64,000 nt of DNA from Helianthus annuus (lineage: Eukaryota; Streptophyta; Magnoliopsida; Asterales; Asteraceae): assembly GCF_002127325.2 (NCBI RefSeq), contig NC_035436.2, forward strand, positions 112,181,591 through 112,245,590, in the 5' to 3' direction. Position 1 is the first letter of the stretch, and each line of letters starts with the position of its first letter. The notes under the pieces are model-generated. The model was not told the origin of the DNA. It worked only from the letters and a program-made list of their open reading frames with translations, and made no database searches. Made by a program: the position numbers and the translations under genes. Positions 12,501 to 23,795 of the stretch are shown here, piece after piece.

Positions 12501-13016
12501 GTGCCCCGACGCAAAATCGCAAGGTTTGAGTCTTCCTACTTGCACTTCACACGTATCAATGGCCTTGCAAACCATTGGTGATCTCTTTTTTCCTTATTTG
12601 CTACATACCAGGATTTTTGATAACTACAAAGGTTTATTTACTCACTTTCGCATGAACTCGCTCAACATTATTGTTGATTTTTCAACTTACATGTATTTCA
12701 GGGAATTAAAAGATCTGGCACGGTATGGCACGTTTTCCCGCTGCACTAGTTTCCGAGGTCATCCGGGGTTTGGGGAATGTGACTCTTTCCTGGACAAGTC
12801 ACAGTCCTTAAACCATGATTATGTTTTGTTTGTATTGTTGAACAATGTTATGGTTGTTAGGGTATTTTCCCGTTAAGACAATGGTACTGTATTTGGTTTT
12901 TAAATATAATGGATGATCTTGCATGTTTTTAATTCATATAGCTTTGTTATGATTAAGCTATGGTATTAAGAAGTCACACCAAATTAACCACACTTCCGCA
13001 AAGCTAGGGTGTGACA
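9593..13016 (+). repeat. 5' LTR of the Tekay element (3424 bp)
   Basis: Starts TGTGACAACCC and ends AGGGTGTGACA. Nearly identical to 20368-23790. Contains a C homopolymer near 10355-10368 that differs in length between the LTRs. The promoter candidate lies near 10485, leaving more than 2.5 kb of R-U5 leader. ORFs inside (e.g. 10437-10748, 12493-12876) recur in the 3' LTR and have no recognisable product. Confidence 0.93.
10485..10494 (+). promoter_or_regulatory. Candidate TATA box of the Tekay LTR
   Basis: CTATAAGTA followed about 30-60 bp on by a CT/AC-rich stretch (CACTCCACACAACACAC, then CCCTCTCTTGC) that looks like a plant 5' untranslated region. Repeated at the same place in the 3' LTR. 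Position inferred, not tested. Confidence 0.4.
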
Positions 13017-13019
13017 GCT

Positions 13020-13032
13020 TGGTATCAGAGCT
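13020..13032 (+). other. Primer-binding site (initiator Met tRNA) of the Tekay element
   Basis: TGGTATCAGAGCT, three bases after the 5' LTR end. It matches the complement of the plant initiator tRNA-Met 3' end, the usual primer for chromoviruses. Confidence 0.9.
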
Positions 13033-13594
13033 CTGATTATAGCGAACTAGGATTCCTTCTCGAGTCTAGACTATGATCACTAGGGCTCTCACGAAAACAT
13101 TTTTACTGCATACCACTTAAGTCCAGATCCAAAACCTTTTTATAAACAAACGTTGAGCACATGTCATTTATTATTTTTAGGCTCAGTCTTGGAGGCTAAG
13201 GCTCGGTCTTGGAGGCCGAGGCTCGATCTTAGAGATCGAGGTAGATGTTTATTGTTTTAGGCTTAGTCTTGGAGGCTGAGGTTCGGTCTTGGAGGCCGAG
13301 GCTTGATCTTAGAGATCGAGGTAGATGGCTAGTGAGACTAGGAAGAGTAGGCTCAGTCATGAAGGCTGAGGCTCGGTCATGGAGGCCGAGGCTCGATCTA
13401 GGAGGTCGAGGTGGATGATAGAGCAGTCTTAGAGACTGGGAGGAATTTGGCTAGTGGGACTAGGAATGTCAGTCTAGGAGACTGGGACGCTAGTGGGACA
13501 AGGAGGATTATGTGATTTCTTACTTGGTGACTTATGTGATTACCTGATTGTATGACTGATTATTTGTGCATATTTGTGTTTATGTTACAGACTC
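13033..13594 (+). other. Leader of the Tekay element
   Basis: Untranslated stretch between the priming site and the pre-gag ORF. It is dominated by the hairpin array at 13182-13502. It ends in a pyrimidine-poor TTATGTTACAG that could be a 3' splice site (13590) four bases before the ATG at 13595. Confidence 0.6.
13182..13502 (+). repeat. Array of 19-nt hairpins with covarying stems
   Basis: Nine units at 20-nt spacing in three groups (13182-13240, 13262-13320, 13352-13410). Each folds as a 7-bp stem with a 5-nt loop. Every group has the same order of three stems: CTCAGTC/GGCTGAG, CTCGGTC/GGCCGAG, CTCGATC/GATCGAG. Differences between groups are mostly compensatory or G-U wobble (for example CTTGATC with GATCGAG at 13302-13320). 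Between and after the groups are shorter palindromes: CTAGT-GAG-ACTAG (13329-13341), CAGTCT-TAG-AGACTG (13424-13438), CTAGT-GGG-ACTAG (13451-13463) and CAGTCT-AGG-AGACTG (13470-13484). One unit (13182-13200) has a mismatch. Confidence 0.85.
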
Positions 13595-15178
13595 ATGGAC
13601 TCGCCCGGTACCGGCGATTCGCACACCACCGGACCTATACCTGTAGTATCTGATGACCTCCCATCCTCAGAGCACGAGGTGCACACTTCTGACTACACCA
13701 GCACTGACGAGGACGATTTTCAGCCCTTCGCACTACCTGAGGGTGCTGATGAGCCTGCAGATGGCCCTCCCGTTGAGTACCTACCATTAGTAGAGATTCC
13801 GGCTCCTATACCTTTAGCCGTTTATCCTGCGTATGACTTACTTCTTGACACCGAGGCTGACGGCGATATTGATCTGTATGACGACGAGCCGATCGAGGAT
13901 GAGATCCAGGACGCGGCCCTTCTTCCTGCTGGCGATCTTCTGATGATCGCTGATGCTCCCGCCGAGGATTCGCCTGCGCATTCTCCGGTCCCAGACTCCT
14001 TTGAGTCTGTGGCATCCGCACCTTCCCACCCTTTGAGCGCACAGCACTTTTCGCATGGTTCGGACCCCGACCAGGCATCCTCTGTTGCTCCTATTCCCAG
14101 CTTTGCGTTTGACCATGATGACATAGAGGATTCTGATCCCATCTTTCCTCCGGGATTCGACCCGGATCATGATATAGAGTTCATACCGATGGATCAGCCC
14201 ATGGAGGATCCAGCTGATCCAGTCGATCCTATTGACCCCGGGTTCGATTTCGAGATGGCTTTTGATGACCCTGAGCCTGCCTTGGCTCCTGAGCAGGCAG
14301 CTGCTCTAGACCCTATGCCTGAGCATGACCCCGTACATGCTGGCATCCCTGTTGAGCCAGTTCTGGCTGACCCGCCTGTCGATGATCATCTGGAGGGTGA
14401 TCATGTTATTGCTGCCGATCATCTCGACCCACCTCTTATTGCTGATATACCTGTTGACCATCCTGTCGATCACATTGCACCCGTTCACCCTATTGTTGCT
14501 CCCCCACCTGATCCCGTTCCACTAGAGCCCGAGCATGCACTGTTTGTGGCACACATGGATCCACCGGACGAGCACGCACAGCACGGATGGATTCCTGCTG
14601 ATGAGGATGTTCCACCTATTCCCCCACACCACACTGATACACGACATGTTGATTTCTCTTTTCAGGTTCCTCAGTTTGTACCTCCAGCGAGACCTGGAGA
14701 GGGTTCATCGGCCCATCCCTTTGGGCATATACCGACATATGTTCCTGTTTTGCCACAGTTTCCACCTGTTGTACCCCCTGTCTCTCCTTTTCATGTGGCA
14801 CCTTTTGATCCCACTAGTACGCCATTCCTTTGGCCGTCACCTCCTGTCATGCCACCTACTGATCCTTACCATCCATTCCATGTGGGACACACTATAGAGG
14901 ACGTTTTGATGTCTTTCGTTTTTCAGCATGAGTCACACACGCAGCGTATCCAGGAGCTTGAGAGAGCTCAGCTGCCACCATGTTTGTGCCATGGTTAGAC
15001 ACACTCTCCTTTGCAGCCATTTCGACCTGTACCCCCAGATTATGCTGCACGCCTTTTTGCTTTAGAGCAGCAGGTTGCTTCATTCATCCGTACTCAGAGA
15101 GCCATGGAGGAGGACTGGCTCCAGTTACGTCGTTTGTTTTACACTCACTTTCCCCCTCCTCCACCACCATCTGTATAG
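13595..15178 (+). CDS. Pre-gag accessory ORF of the Tekay element, one in-frame TAG
   Basis: An acidic, Pro/Asp/His-rich protein of about 527 codons of unknown function, upstream of gag. I choose the ATG at 13595 (MDSPGTGDSHTTG) rather than the upstream non-ATG opening at 13574. The body is low complexity with many DP, PVD and DHP motifs. The C-terminal third is more ordered: DPYHPFHVGHTIEDVL, a helix ending in QRIQELERAQ, and after an in-frame TAG at 14996-14998 the same frame continues with ALEQQVASFIRTQRAMEEDW and a poly-Pro tail to 15178. That continuity shows the TAG is a recent nonsense change or a readthrough codon. I recall similar frames ahead of gag in Asteraceae gypsy elements. No known domain; a Gag-like or chaperone-like role would be a guess. 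Confidence 0.7.
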
Positions 15179-15628
15179 AACTCATCAGTACTGTTTGGGT
15201 AGACGTTGGTGAGAGGACCGCGATTGCTTTTGACTGCACAGCCTTTTTAGAGACTACATGATGATTCTGACTTTTGTTGACATATATTTGATGTATTTGA
15301 TGTATTTGACACTGACTTGATATAGTTTTTGGACAGGGGTGATGTAGCCCCTAGTTGATTGATGATTGTATGACACAGTGATGTACTGATACACATACTA
15401 CGTGGTCTCGATATATAGCAATCGCAGTATTCTCATCATATTTGCTTCGCTTGATTGCTTATTTATATTTTTATGACATGGGATGTTGTGTGTATAATAT
15501 TTGTGACATGGGATGTTGTGTGATTGGTATTTGTGATATATTGATAACATGAGATGTTATGTGCTATTACTATTACTATATAAGTACGCTTCACTATGGC
15601 CTGACCAACGTAAACACATCTTTAAAAG
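15179..15628 (+). other. Spacer between pre-gag ORF and gag
   Basis: Noncoding. Holds short T-rich repeats of TGATGTATTTGA-like words (15290-15310) and three imperfect copies of GACATGGGATGTTGTGTG (about 15474-15563). Otherwise nothing recognised. Confidence 0.6.
15474..15563 (+). repeat. Three imperfect copies of a ~30-bp unit before gag
   Basis: Copies start at about 15474, 15507 and 15547 with the core ACATGGGATGTTGTGTG; the third is diverged (ACATGAGATGTTATGTG). It lies about 70 bp upstream of the gag ATG. Confidence 0.65.
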
Positions 15629-18600
15629 ATGCCGCCAAGACGTCAACAACAGCAAATGCCTACGACTCAGGAAGAACTACAGCAAGTCATTGCTGCTGCC
15701 ATTGCTCAATATGCTGCCTCTCAAGGAGGAATGAGTGGAAGCAACTCTGGCAACACCGGCAACAACAACAATCCACCTCATGGTAACCCTAAGTCATTAA
15801 GACATACCATGACCTAAATGGATTTCCTTAGCAAGAATGCTAATGCAAATCATATGTTATAATGTATGTGCAGGGTGCACCTACAAACAGTTCTTGGACT
15901 GCAAGCCCGTAAACTTTGATGGCACAGGAGGTGCTGTCGCCTTTGTCCGCTGGGCTGAGAAAACCGAATCTGTTCTTCGCATGAGCAAATGCGCACTGGA
16001 TCAGCAAGTCACCTATATCTCTGGGCTATTTTTGGATGGAGCCCTATCCTGGTGGAATTTGCAAGTACAGACACTTGGCGAAGCTGCTGCCTACGCGCTG
16101 ACCTGGACCGAACTGAAGGAACTCATGCGCAAAAAGTACTGTTCCCTCGCTGAAATCCAAAGATTGGAGACCGAGTTCTGGCATTTGAAAATGGAAGGCC
16201 CAAAGATAGCAGAGTATGTTCAGAGATTCCACGACTTGTCGCATGTGGTACCTTACATGGTTACTCCTGAGTTCAAGAGAATTGAGCGTTTCATTTGGGG
16301 ATTAGCTCCTCAAATCATAAGCATGGTGACCTCCTCCAAACCTGCGACTATCACTGAAGCCATTGATTTGAGCGTGGCTCTCACAGAGGAGGCAATTCGT
16401 TTGAACAAGTTTGATGAAGTCGAGCCTAAGAAGAAAGAGACTCATGTGGAGTCATCTGGAGGAAACAAGCGGAAGTTTTCAAACTTCAAGCAGGGCACCG
16501 AGGTGGTGGTTAAGAAAGGGGAATCAAGTATGCCAGTTCAGGATACAACTGGTGGTAGGAGGAAAGGTAAGGGATATATGGGTGCACATCCCAAGTGTAA
16601 CTCTTGCCAACGCCATCACTCTGGTCGATGCAGGCCAAAAGTATCTGAAGCTTGTGGAAAGACTGGTCACTTGAAGGATTCTTGTTGGGCTAGTGCTGGC
16701 TGGGGAGGCCAAGGAGGATTTGGGAATAGAAATAATCGTGGTGGTATTGGGAATCGCCCACAAGGAAACAATGGAGGTGATGGGAATCGGGTCAATAATG
16801 CAAACCAAGCAGGCACTATGAATCGTAATCAGATGAACAATCAAGCTGGAAACGGTGGTGGAAATGGGCAGAGGCCCGGATGTTTCAACTGTGGTGATCT
16901 TGGGCACTACAAGAGGAATTTCCCGGAATTAAACCAAGCCCGCGGAAGGGTTTTCAACATAGAAGCAAGGGAAGCGCGCCAGGATCCCAATGTTGTCACT
17001 GGTACGTTCCCTATAAACCAACGCTATGCATCCGTTTTATTTGATACTGGTGCCGATTATAGCTTCGTGTCGTTAGAATTTAAGAATATGCTTGGTTTAG
17101 CCGCTAGTAAATTAGATGTTCCGTACTCGATCGAATTGGCGAATGGGAAGTTAGTAGAAGCTAATGAGGTGATTCGAGGTTGTGTGATTGAATTGGGAGA
17201 GCGTGAGTTTGCTCTGGACCTACTACCAGTCCAGTTGGGAAGCTTCGACGTGGTAGTAGGAATGGATTGGTTATCAGGCAACAAGGCAGAGATAGTTTGT
17301 CATGAAAAGGTTGTTCGTATCCCAACCAATGATGGTGAGACCATTGTTGTTCACGGAGAGAAGCGTGAGACGCCGTTGAGGATTATTAGCTGCCTGAAAG
17401 CAAGAAAGTGTTTGCAGAAAGGATGTGTTGCTTTTCTGGCACACATTGTGGATAAGAAAGCTGAAGAACCGAAGATCGAAGACATCCCTGTCGTAAGGGA
17501 GTACCCAGAAGTCTTCCCAGAAGATTTGCCTGGCTTGCCGCCTCAAAGGCAAGTGGAGTTCCGCATTGACTTAGTTCCAGGCGCCGCGCCTGTGGCTAAG
17601 GCACCATACAGACTTGCTCTGTCTGAGATGCAGGAACTGTCGACACAACTTCAAGAGTTGTTAGACAAGGGATTCATCCGACCAAGCTTCTCGCCTTGGG
17701 GAGCTCCAGTTTTGTTTGTCAAGAAGAAGGACGGTAGTTTTCGAATGTGCATCGACTACCGGGAGTTGAACAAGCTGACGATCAAGAATAGGTATCCTCT
17801 GCCAAGGATTGATGATCTGTTCGACCAACTTCAAGGTTCAAGCTTCTATTCGAAGATCGATTTGCGATCTGGTTACCATCAGCTAAGGATACAAGAGGAG
17901 AGTATCCCGAAGACAGCCTTCAGAACCCGTTATGGGCACTACGAGTTTCTCGTTATGCCGTTTGGTTTGACAAACGCACCTGCAGTGTTCATGGATTTGA
18001 TGAATCGAGTTTGCAAGCCGTACTTGGATAAGTTCGTGATTGTATTCATCGATGATATTTTGATTTACTCAAAGACGAAGGCTGAGAACGAGCAGCATTT
18101 AAGAGCCATTCTGGAGCTGCTGAAGAAGGAACAGTTGTACGCCAAATTCTCTAAGTGCGAGTTTTGGCTAAGAGAAGTGCAATTCCTTGGACACGTGGTA
18201 AATGGAAATGGAATCCACGTGGATCCAACCAAGATCAAGGCGATCAAGGATTGGGAAACGCCAAAGACGCCAACCGAGATTCGACAATTCTTGGGTTTGG
18301 CTGGCTATTACCGAAGATTCATCGAGAACTTTTCAAAGATCGCTCAACCATTGACGCTCCTCACACAGAAGGACAAGAAGTTTGATTGGGGAATCAAACA
18401 GGAAGAAGCATTTCAGGTATTGAAAGATAAGCTTTGCAACGCGCCAATCTTAGCCCTACCAGAGGGTACAGATGATTTTGTGGTATACTGCGACGCATCG
18501 CGTCAAGGATTGGGTTGTGTGTTGATGCAACGCCAAAAGGTGATTGCCTACGCATCGCGTCAATTGAAAGTGCATGAAAAGAACTATACCACTCACGATT

Positions 18601-20333
18601 TGGAACTCGGCGCAGTGGTTTTTGCCTTAAAGATCTAGAGACACTACCTTTATGGTACAAAATGTACGATCATCACATATCACAAGAGTCTCCAACACAT
18701 ATTCAACCAGAAGGAGCTGAATATGAGGCAAAGGCGATGGGTTGAGTTGTTGAATGACTACGACTACGAGATAAAATATCATCCAGGGAAGGCGAATGTG
18801 GTCGCCGATGCCCTAAGTCGAAAGGAGAGGATCAAGCCCATAAGAGTTAGGGCTTTGGAAATGGTTATTCGAACCGATTTTCCTCTGCGCATTCGTGCCG
18901 CGCAGAAAGAAGCTCTCAAGGGAAGAAACCTTGAAGAAGAGTATCTCCGTGGGATGGAGAAGTTATTGGTACCAAACAAGGAAGGAACGTTGTGTTTTGA
19001 GAAAAGGATTTGGGTTCCTTTGTTTGGAGGCTTAAGAAAGGTTATTTTCGATGAAGCTCACAAGTCACGGTACTCTATCCACCCTGGAGCGGATAAGATG
19101 TACCAGGATCTTAAAGATTATTATTGGTGGCCTAGGATGAAAGGCGATGTGGCTATTTATGTGAGCAAATGTTTAACTTGCGCTAAGGTTAAAGCGGAAT
19201 ACCAGAAGCCTTCAGGACTTCTGCAACAACCGGAAATTCCCAAGTGGAAGTGGGAACAAATCTCCATGGATTTTATTACGAAATTGCCAAGAACGCCAAG
19301 AGGCCATGACACCATCTGGGTGATAGTGGATCGATTAATGAAGTCAGCACACTTCTTACCTATCCGAGAAAAGGATAATACGAGCAAATTGGCCGAAACT
19401 TACATGAGAGAAATTGTTACACGCCATGGAGTACCTCTCTCGATTATTTCCGATAGAGATGGAAGGTTCGTATCAAGGATATGGCAATCCTTCCAAGAAG
19501 CTTTTGGCTCGAAGTTGAATATGAGCACCGCGTTTCACCCGCAGACCGACGGTCAAAGCGAGCGGACGATTCAGACGTTGGAGGACATGCTGAGAGCGTG
19601 TGTTATGGATTTAGGCGGTAGCTGGGATAAGCATTTGCCTCTGGTTGAGTTTTCATACAACAACAGCTACCACACCAGTATTGGTGCCGCGCCATTCGAA
19701 GCTTTATATGGGCGCAAATGCAGATCACCGCTCTGTTGGTCTGACGCTGGTGATAGACAGTTGGTTGGTCCTGATGTAGTCCAGGAAACCACCGACAAGA
19801 TTGCACAGATACGAGAACGCATCAGTGCGGCTCGTGACCGGCAGAAAGCCTACGCGGATCGAAGCAGGAAACCTCTAGAGTTTGAGGTTGGAGATATGGT
19901 TTTGTTGAAGGTATCACCCTGGAAGGGTGTGGCACGCTTTGGGAAGCGTGGAAAGTTAAATCCGCGATATATTGGTCCGTTCAGGATTCTGGAAAGAATT
20001 GGGACTGTAGCATACAAGTTGGACCTACCTGCCGAACTGAATGGTGTTCACGATACATTTCATGTATCCAATCTGAAGAAAAGTCCAACACAAGATACCG
20101 TTGTCATTCCTACCGACGAAATTCATGTTGACGACAGGCTCCACTTCGTTGAAGAACCTGTTGAGGTCACAGATTGGAAAGTGAACAAGACCCGCCGGAG
20201 CAGTGTCAAGCTCGTCAAAGTTCGTTGGAATGCCCGCCATGGTCCTGATTTCACCTGGGAGCGTGAGGATCGAATGAAAGAAAAATACCCCCATCTATTT
20301 CCCAAGAACCCTGCTTCTACAAGCAGAACTTAA
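15629..20333 (+). pseudogene. Tekay gag-pol polyprotein, one intron and one nonsense codon
   Basis: Gag starts MPPRRQQQQMPTTQEELQQ. A 91-nt intron-like gap (15783-15873) separates it from [16 protein letters not shown] and the capsid. The knuckles are damaged: the first Cys is missing before [12 protein letters not shown], and the last Cys is Phe in [14 protein letters not shown]. The protease keeps [14 protein letters not shown] keeps [10 protein letters not shown] and all flanking blocks. At 18636-18638 TAG replaces the Trp codon in ALKIWRHY, and a few codons on TDHKSL reads TYHKSL (18678-18680), losing an RNase H catalytic Asp. The same frame then continues to the integrase: HHCC zinc finger, Asp in MDFITKLP, Asp in SDRDGRF, Glu in GQSERT, and a chromodomain ([18 protein letters not shown]). 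The protein ends at 20333. Apart from the stop and the Asp loss, pol looks close to functional. Confidence 0.9.
15783..15873 (+). other. Probable 91-nt intron in gag
   Basis: Begins GTAACC after CCACCTCATG and ends TATGTGCAG before GGTGCACC. Removing it joins the short N-terminal frame to the main polyprotein exactly in register, giving PPHGCTYKQF, which is the expected Gag junction. Unspliced, the frame stops at 15815-15817. The length is not a multiple of three, so an ordinary in-frame insertion is excluded. A degenerate insertion that happens to look like an intron is the alternative. Confidence 0.6.
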
Positions 20334-20354
20334 ATTTCGGGACGAAATTTTTCT

Positions 20355-20367
20355 AATGGGGGGAGAA
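20355..20367 (+). other. Polypurine tract of the Tekay element
   Basis: ATGGGGGGAGAA immediately before the 3' LTR, preceded by the conserved chromoviral motif CGGGACGAAATTT. Confidence 0.85.
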
Positions 20368-23300
20368 TGTGACAACCCTCACTAAACCAGGTATCCGTAC
20401 GATTTAATTAATAAATAATTTTTGCTTAATTACTGTGCTTACTTGAAATTACTGATGAACTGCTACTTGATTTCTGATACTTGTATATTCCTGCATCATA
20501 CTTTACATACCGTCACTACATTATTTACATACTGAACTTTAGTGACAAACATGATGCACAAAAGCACAGTAGCACTATGAACGTATAACCTATTGAACAT
20601 GCTGATAAAGCCAGCATCAGGCAGATACTGCCTCTAAGGCCTGTATGAGCCAGAAATATTTTACTACACCCATAGTGAGTGTAGGGATACAAGGGTTGTA
20701 GAACTGCGTCTCTAGGAATAAGTTACGATGACTGGATGTGCCTAAAACATACACTGAGCACAAAACACAGCACTTTAATTAACATTTCAGCTTCTGGCTA
20801 GCTAATAAAGTGCCAAAACATGAGAAAAATATTACTAGACACTTTCCAAAGTGTCAGGAATAAGTTGTGTCACTAAAAATGGTATTTACGACACTTAAAA
20901 GCTTTATTAAGCGCTTTAACGGATTACTATCCAACCGAACAACCGGACTATACCCGGAACATAAAAATATTGACATTAACAATATTGATCTTTTTCTGAG
21001 CCAGTTAGGGTCCCTGAACACCCTAACACCCGCGTTAAAACACATCGCATAACTAACCAAGTTAATCCCTAAATCTAACGTAGTTAACCTAACTAAACAT
21101 CAACTAACTAGTTGGAAATGAACTAGAAGCCCCCCTCCCCCATCCTAACCGTCCCCAACTAAGGGGGAACACCCATGGTACAAGTTTGATTATTTTAATC
21201 AAGATTGTTTGATATCTAACCTACATATAATCCATTGGATCAAAACTTCTAAATTGTCTATAAGTATGATGGATGGCACTAGAGATCATTCACTCCACAC
21301 AACACACAAAAATTACTCCCTCTCTTGCTCCCTATATTCTCGGCCGAACCCCCCTCTCCATATCCATCCATTTTTCGGTTGCCATCTTCTCATTCCAAGG
21401 TTACACAAACATCACGGGTCACATACGAGGAGCCTTGGAGCAAACGGAAGACGAAGGACCTCTCTATCTAGCTTTTATCCACCTCTTTTGCGCATAGATT
21501 CTTCCCTAGCCTCGAGCTAGAGGTATAATGCTTAAAACACCCTCTTGAACTAATCTAAGGTGGTTAATATGTGTTGTAACGGTTAAAACTCGAAATCTTA
21601 TAAAATCATGCATTAAAGTTTACTAAAAATGCAAGTATTGTTGGTTAAAAGCTCATAAGTTGTGTAAATGTTGTAGTATTGATTTTGTGTGATTATCTAG
21701 ACCCGATCTATGTTGTGGTAGCTCAGATCATCATTTAACCCGGTTTGGTTAAGGTCATGGATCTTGACATAAGCTTGTTTTGAATGGTACAAGGGTTAAA
21801 AGGTGAAACTCTACCACACGCGAATCATGAACTTGTGTAAAAATGTTTTACTTGTAAAATAGTATTCAAAACTAGCAGATCTACGTATCTGCGGGTGGTA
21901 TTTTCAAAGAACCACATATCACAGAAATCATGTTTTCTAAAAATGAATCTTACATTAACAAGCATGATTTTTATAAACCACAAGTGTGTAAACACTTGTG
22001 AAATGAAAGGTTTCGACAAAATAACAAACTTTGTAAAAATGACGAGAAGTTGTAAAGATGGATTTACTCTAAAAACGAGGTTTTTACGGGATCAAATTAC
22101 TTTATATAAAGATCCACAAAATATAATGGGATTTACACTATAGTTTCGGAAAAACTACAAGTTCATGTACTTATGCGATTTACATACTTGTCGACTAGTT
22201 GATGTGTCAGAAATTGTTTGATTGAATAAAGAAGTTGTTGAAATTGATTTTGTAAAAGAAAATGATACGCTTGAAAGCGTGGCCACCTCCAGTTACAGAG
22301 GAAACTCTGGCGAAATTTTCCTAAAAACCTAACACTTAGAATTATTTTTACAATAAGTGTTAGAAATAACTTTTTGACATGCTTTCAAAATATATTTCGC
22401 CACGACTTAATTTACAAATATTCGGAGGTGGGATTTTCACAAAAATTAAACGTGATAAATAAATATATTAGTAAATATATTTTCACCACACTGTTTATGA
22501 TTATTTTGTGAAAAATACATAAATATTATTTTTAGAGTAAAAACAATATTTTCGAACGTTAACAGATCCAAAATAATACGAACGCCTCTACGATAATTAT
22601 ATAAGTTACACCGGTAATTACTATTACCACACGAATGATAAAACGCAACTTAAACATTATGCGGAAATACTTATGAACGCGTATTTTGTCAAACGTATTA
22701 TTTTTGGAGAATATTATGCGATGAAAATATAATATTTTTGAGAAAAATATTTATATTTTGGAATTAGAAATAAATATATATTAAGTGAGACTTAATGATA
22801 TAATTCGAACGCACATGTATTAAATCCCCCATCCTTGGGAAGGAGATTAACTACCAAGTATATACGAAAAGTAAACACGGAATAGTTGTCTAACTATTTC
22901 CCAAAAACTTAAACTATAAAGCTAGGGCACGGCCGTCCGTCTAATAGAATTAGCACATGTAGGTCGTTGCACAGCTGCCTGATTTGGAGTACTTGGTAGA
23001 GACGCACCGACTGTGAGTTCATGTCCCCATTTTCTCTTAACTGTTTTCAGTTTTCTAAACTGCGGGGGTGAAATACATGTTACTATGATTATGAGTACTT
23101 TTTACATGGTATGGTTAGCGTAAGGAGGGTTACTACTTAGATCATGTGAGTGGGTAGGCGGGAACTGGAGGCCATTAATCCTCATTGTAGGACCGAGGGA
23201 CGTAAGCGGTAGATCTATCTGGGTGTAGCGAGCCCAACCCCAGGTCCAACATAACGGACCCCGGGGTGACTTTGTGCCCCGACGCAAAATCGCAAGGTTT

Positions 23301-23790
23301 GAGTCTTCCTACTTGCACTTCACACGTATCAATGGCCTTGCAAACCATTGGTGATCTCTTTTTTCCTTATTTGCTACATACCAGGATTTTTGATAGCTAC
23401 AAAGGTTTATTTACTCACTTTCGCATGAACTCGCTCAACATTATTGTTGATTTTTCAACTTACATGTATTTCAGGGAATTAAAAGATCTGGCACGGTATG
23501 GCACGTTTTCCCGCTGCACAAGTTTCCGAGGTCATCCGGGGTTTGGGGAATGTGACTCTTTCCTGGACAAGTCACAGTCCTTAAACCATGATTATGTTTT
23601 ATTTGTATTGTTGAACAATGTTATGGTTGTTAGGGTATTTTCCCGTTACGACAATGGTACTGTATTTGGTTTTTAAAATATAATGGATGATCTTGCATGT
23701 TTTTAATTCATATAGCTTTGTTATGATTAAGCTATGGTATTAAGAAGTCACACCAAATTAACCACGCTTCCGCAAAGCCAGGGTGTGATA
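20368..23790 (+). repeat. 3' LTR of the Tekay element (3423 bp)
   Basis: Near-identical copy of 9593-13016. The terminal dinucleotide has mutated (GGGTGTGATA instead of GGGTGTGACA). The target copy GTGCA follows at 23791. Confidence 0.93.
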
Positions 23791-23795
23791 GTGCA

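Larger units (their letters stand above)
9593..23790 (+). mobile_element. Tekay-like Ty3/gypsy chromovirus, nearly complete (14.2 kb)
   Basis: Full structure: 5' LTR 9593-13016, iMet priming site, leader with a hairpin array, pre-gag ORF, gag-pol, polypurine tract, 3' LTR 20368-23790. Target duplication GTGCA at 9588-9592 and 23791-23795, inside the gag of element B. By eye the LTRs differ at roughly 40 of 3424 positions (about 1.2%), so it is the youngest measurable insertion here. Domain order gag, protease, RT, RNase H, integrase, chromodomain is that of chromoviruses. One nonsense codon in pol, one in the pre-gag ORF and several damaged residues suggest it is not currently autonomous. Confidence 0.93.

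Noticed and set aside
12493..12876. 127-codon ORF repeated at 23266-23676
   Set aside because: Lies inside both Tekay LTRs, differs in length because of a point change, and shows no protein-like features; duplicated only because LTRs are duplicated.
13182..13502. CRISPR-like array
   Set aside because: Regular 20-nt spacing, but no unique spacers; units are all hairpins in a plant retrotransposon leader.
13806..14170. Minus-strand ORFs of 90-110 codons opposite the pre-gag ORF
   Set aside because: Mirror of a strongly biased GC-rich sense frame; several frames open at once, as expected for shadows.
15549..15786. Overlapping plus-strand ORFs of 61 and 75 codons before gag
   Set aside because: Overlap the Gag N-terminus in other frames; only the MPPRRQQQQ frame matches gag and the splice junction.
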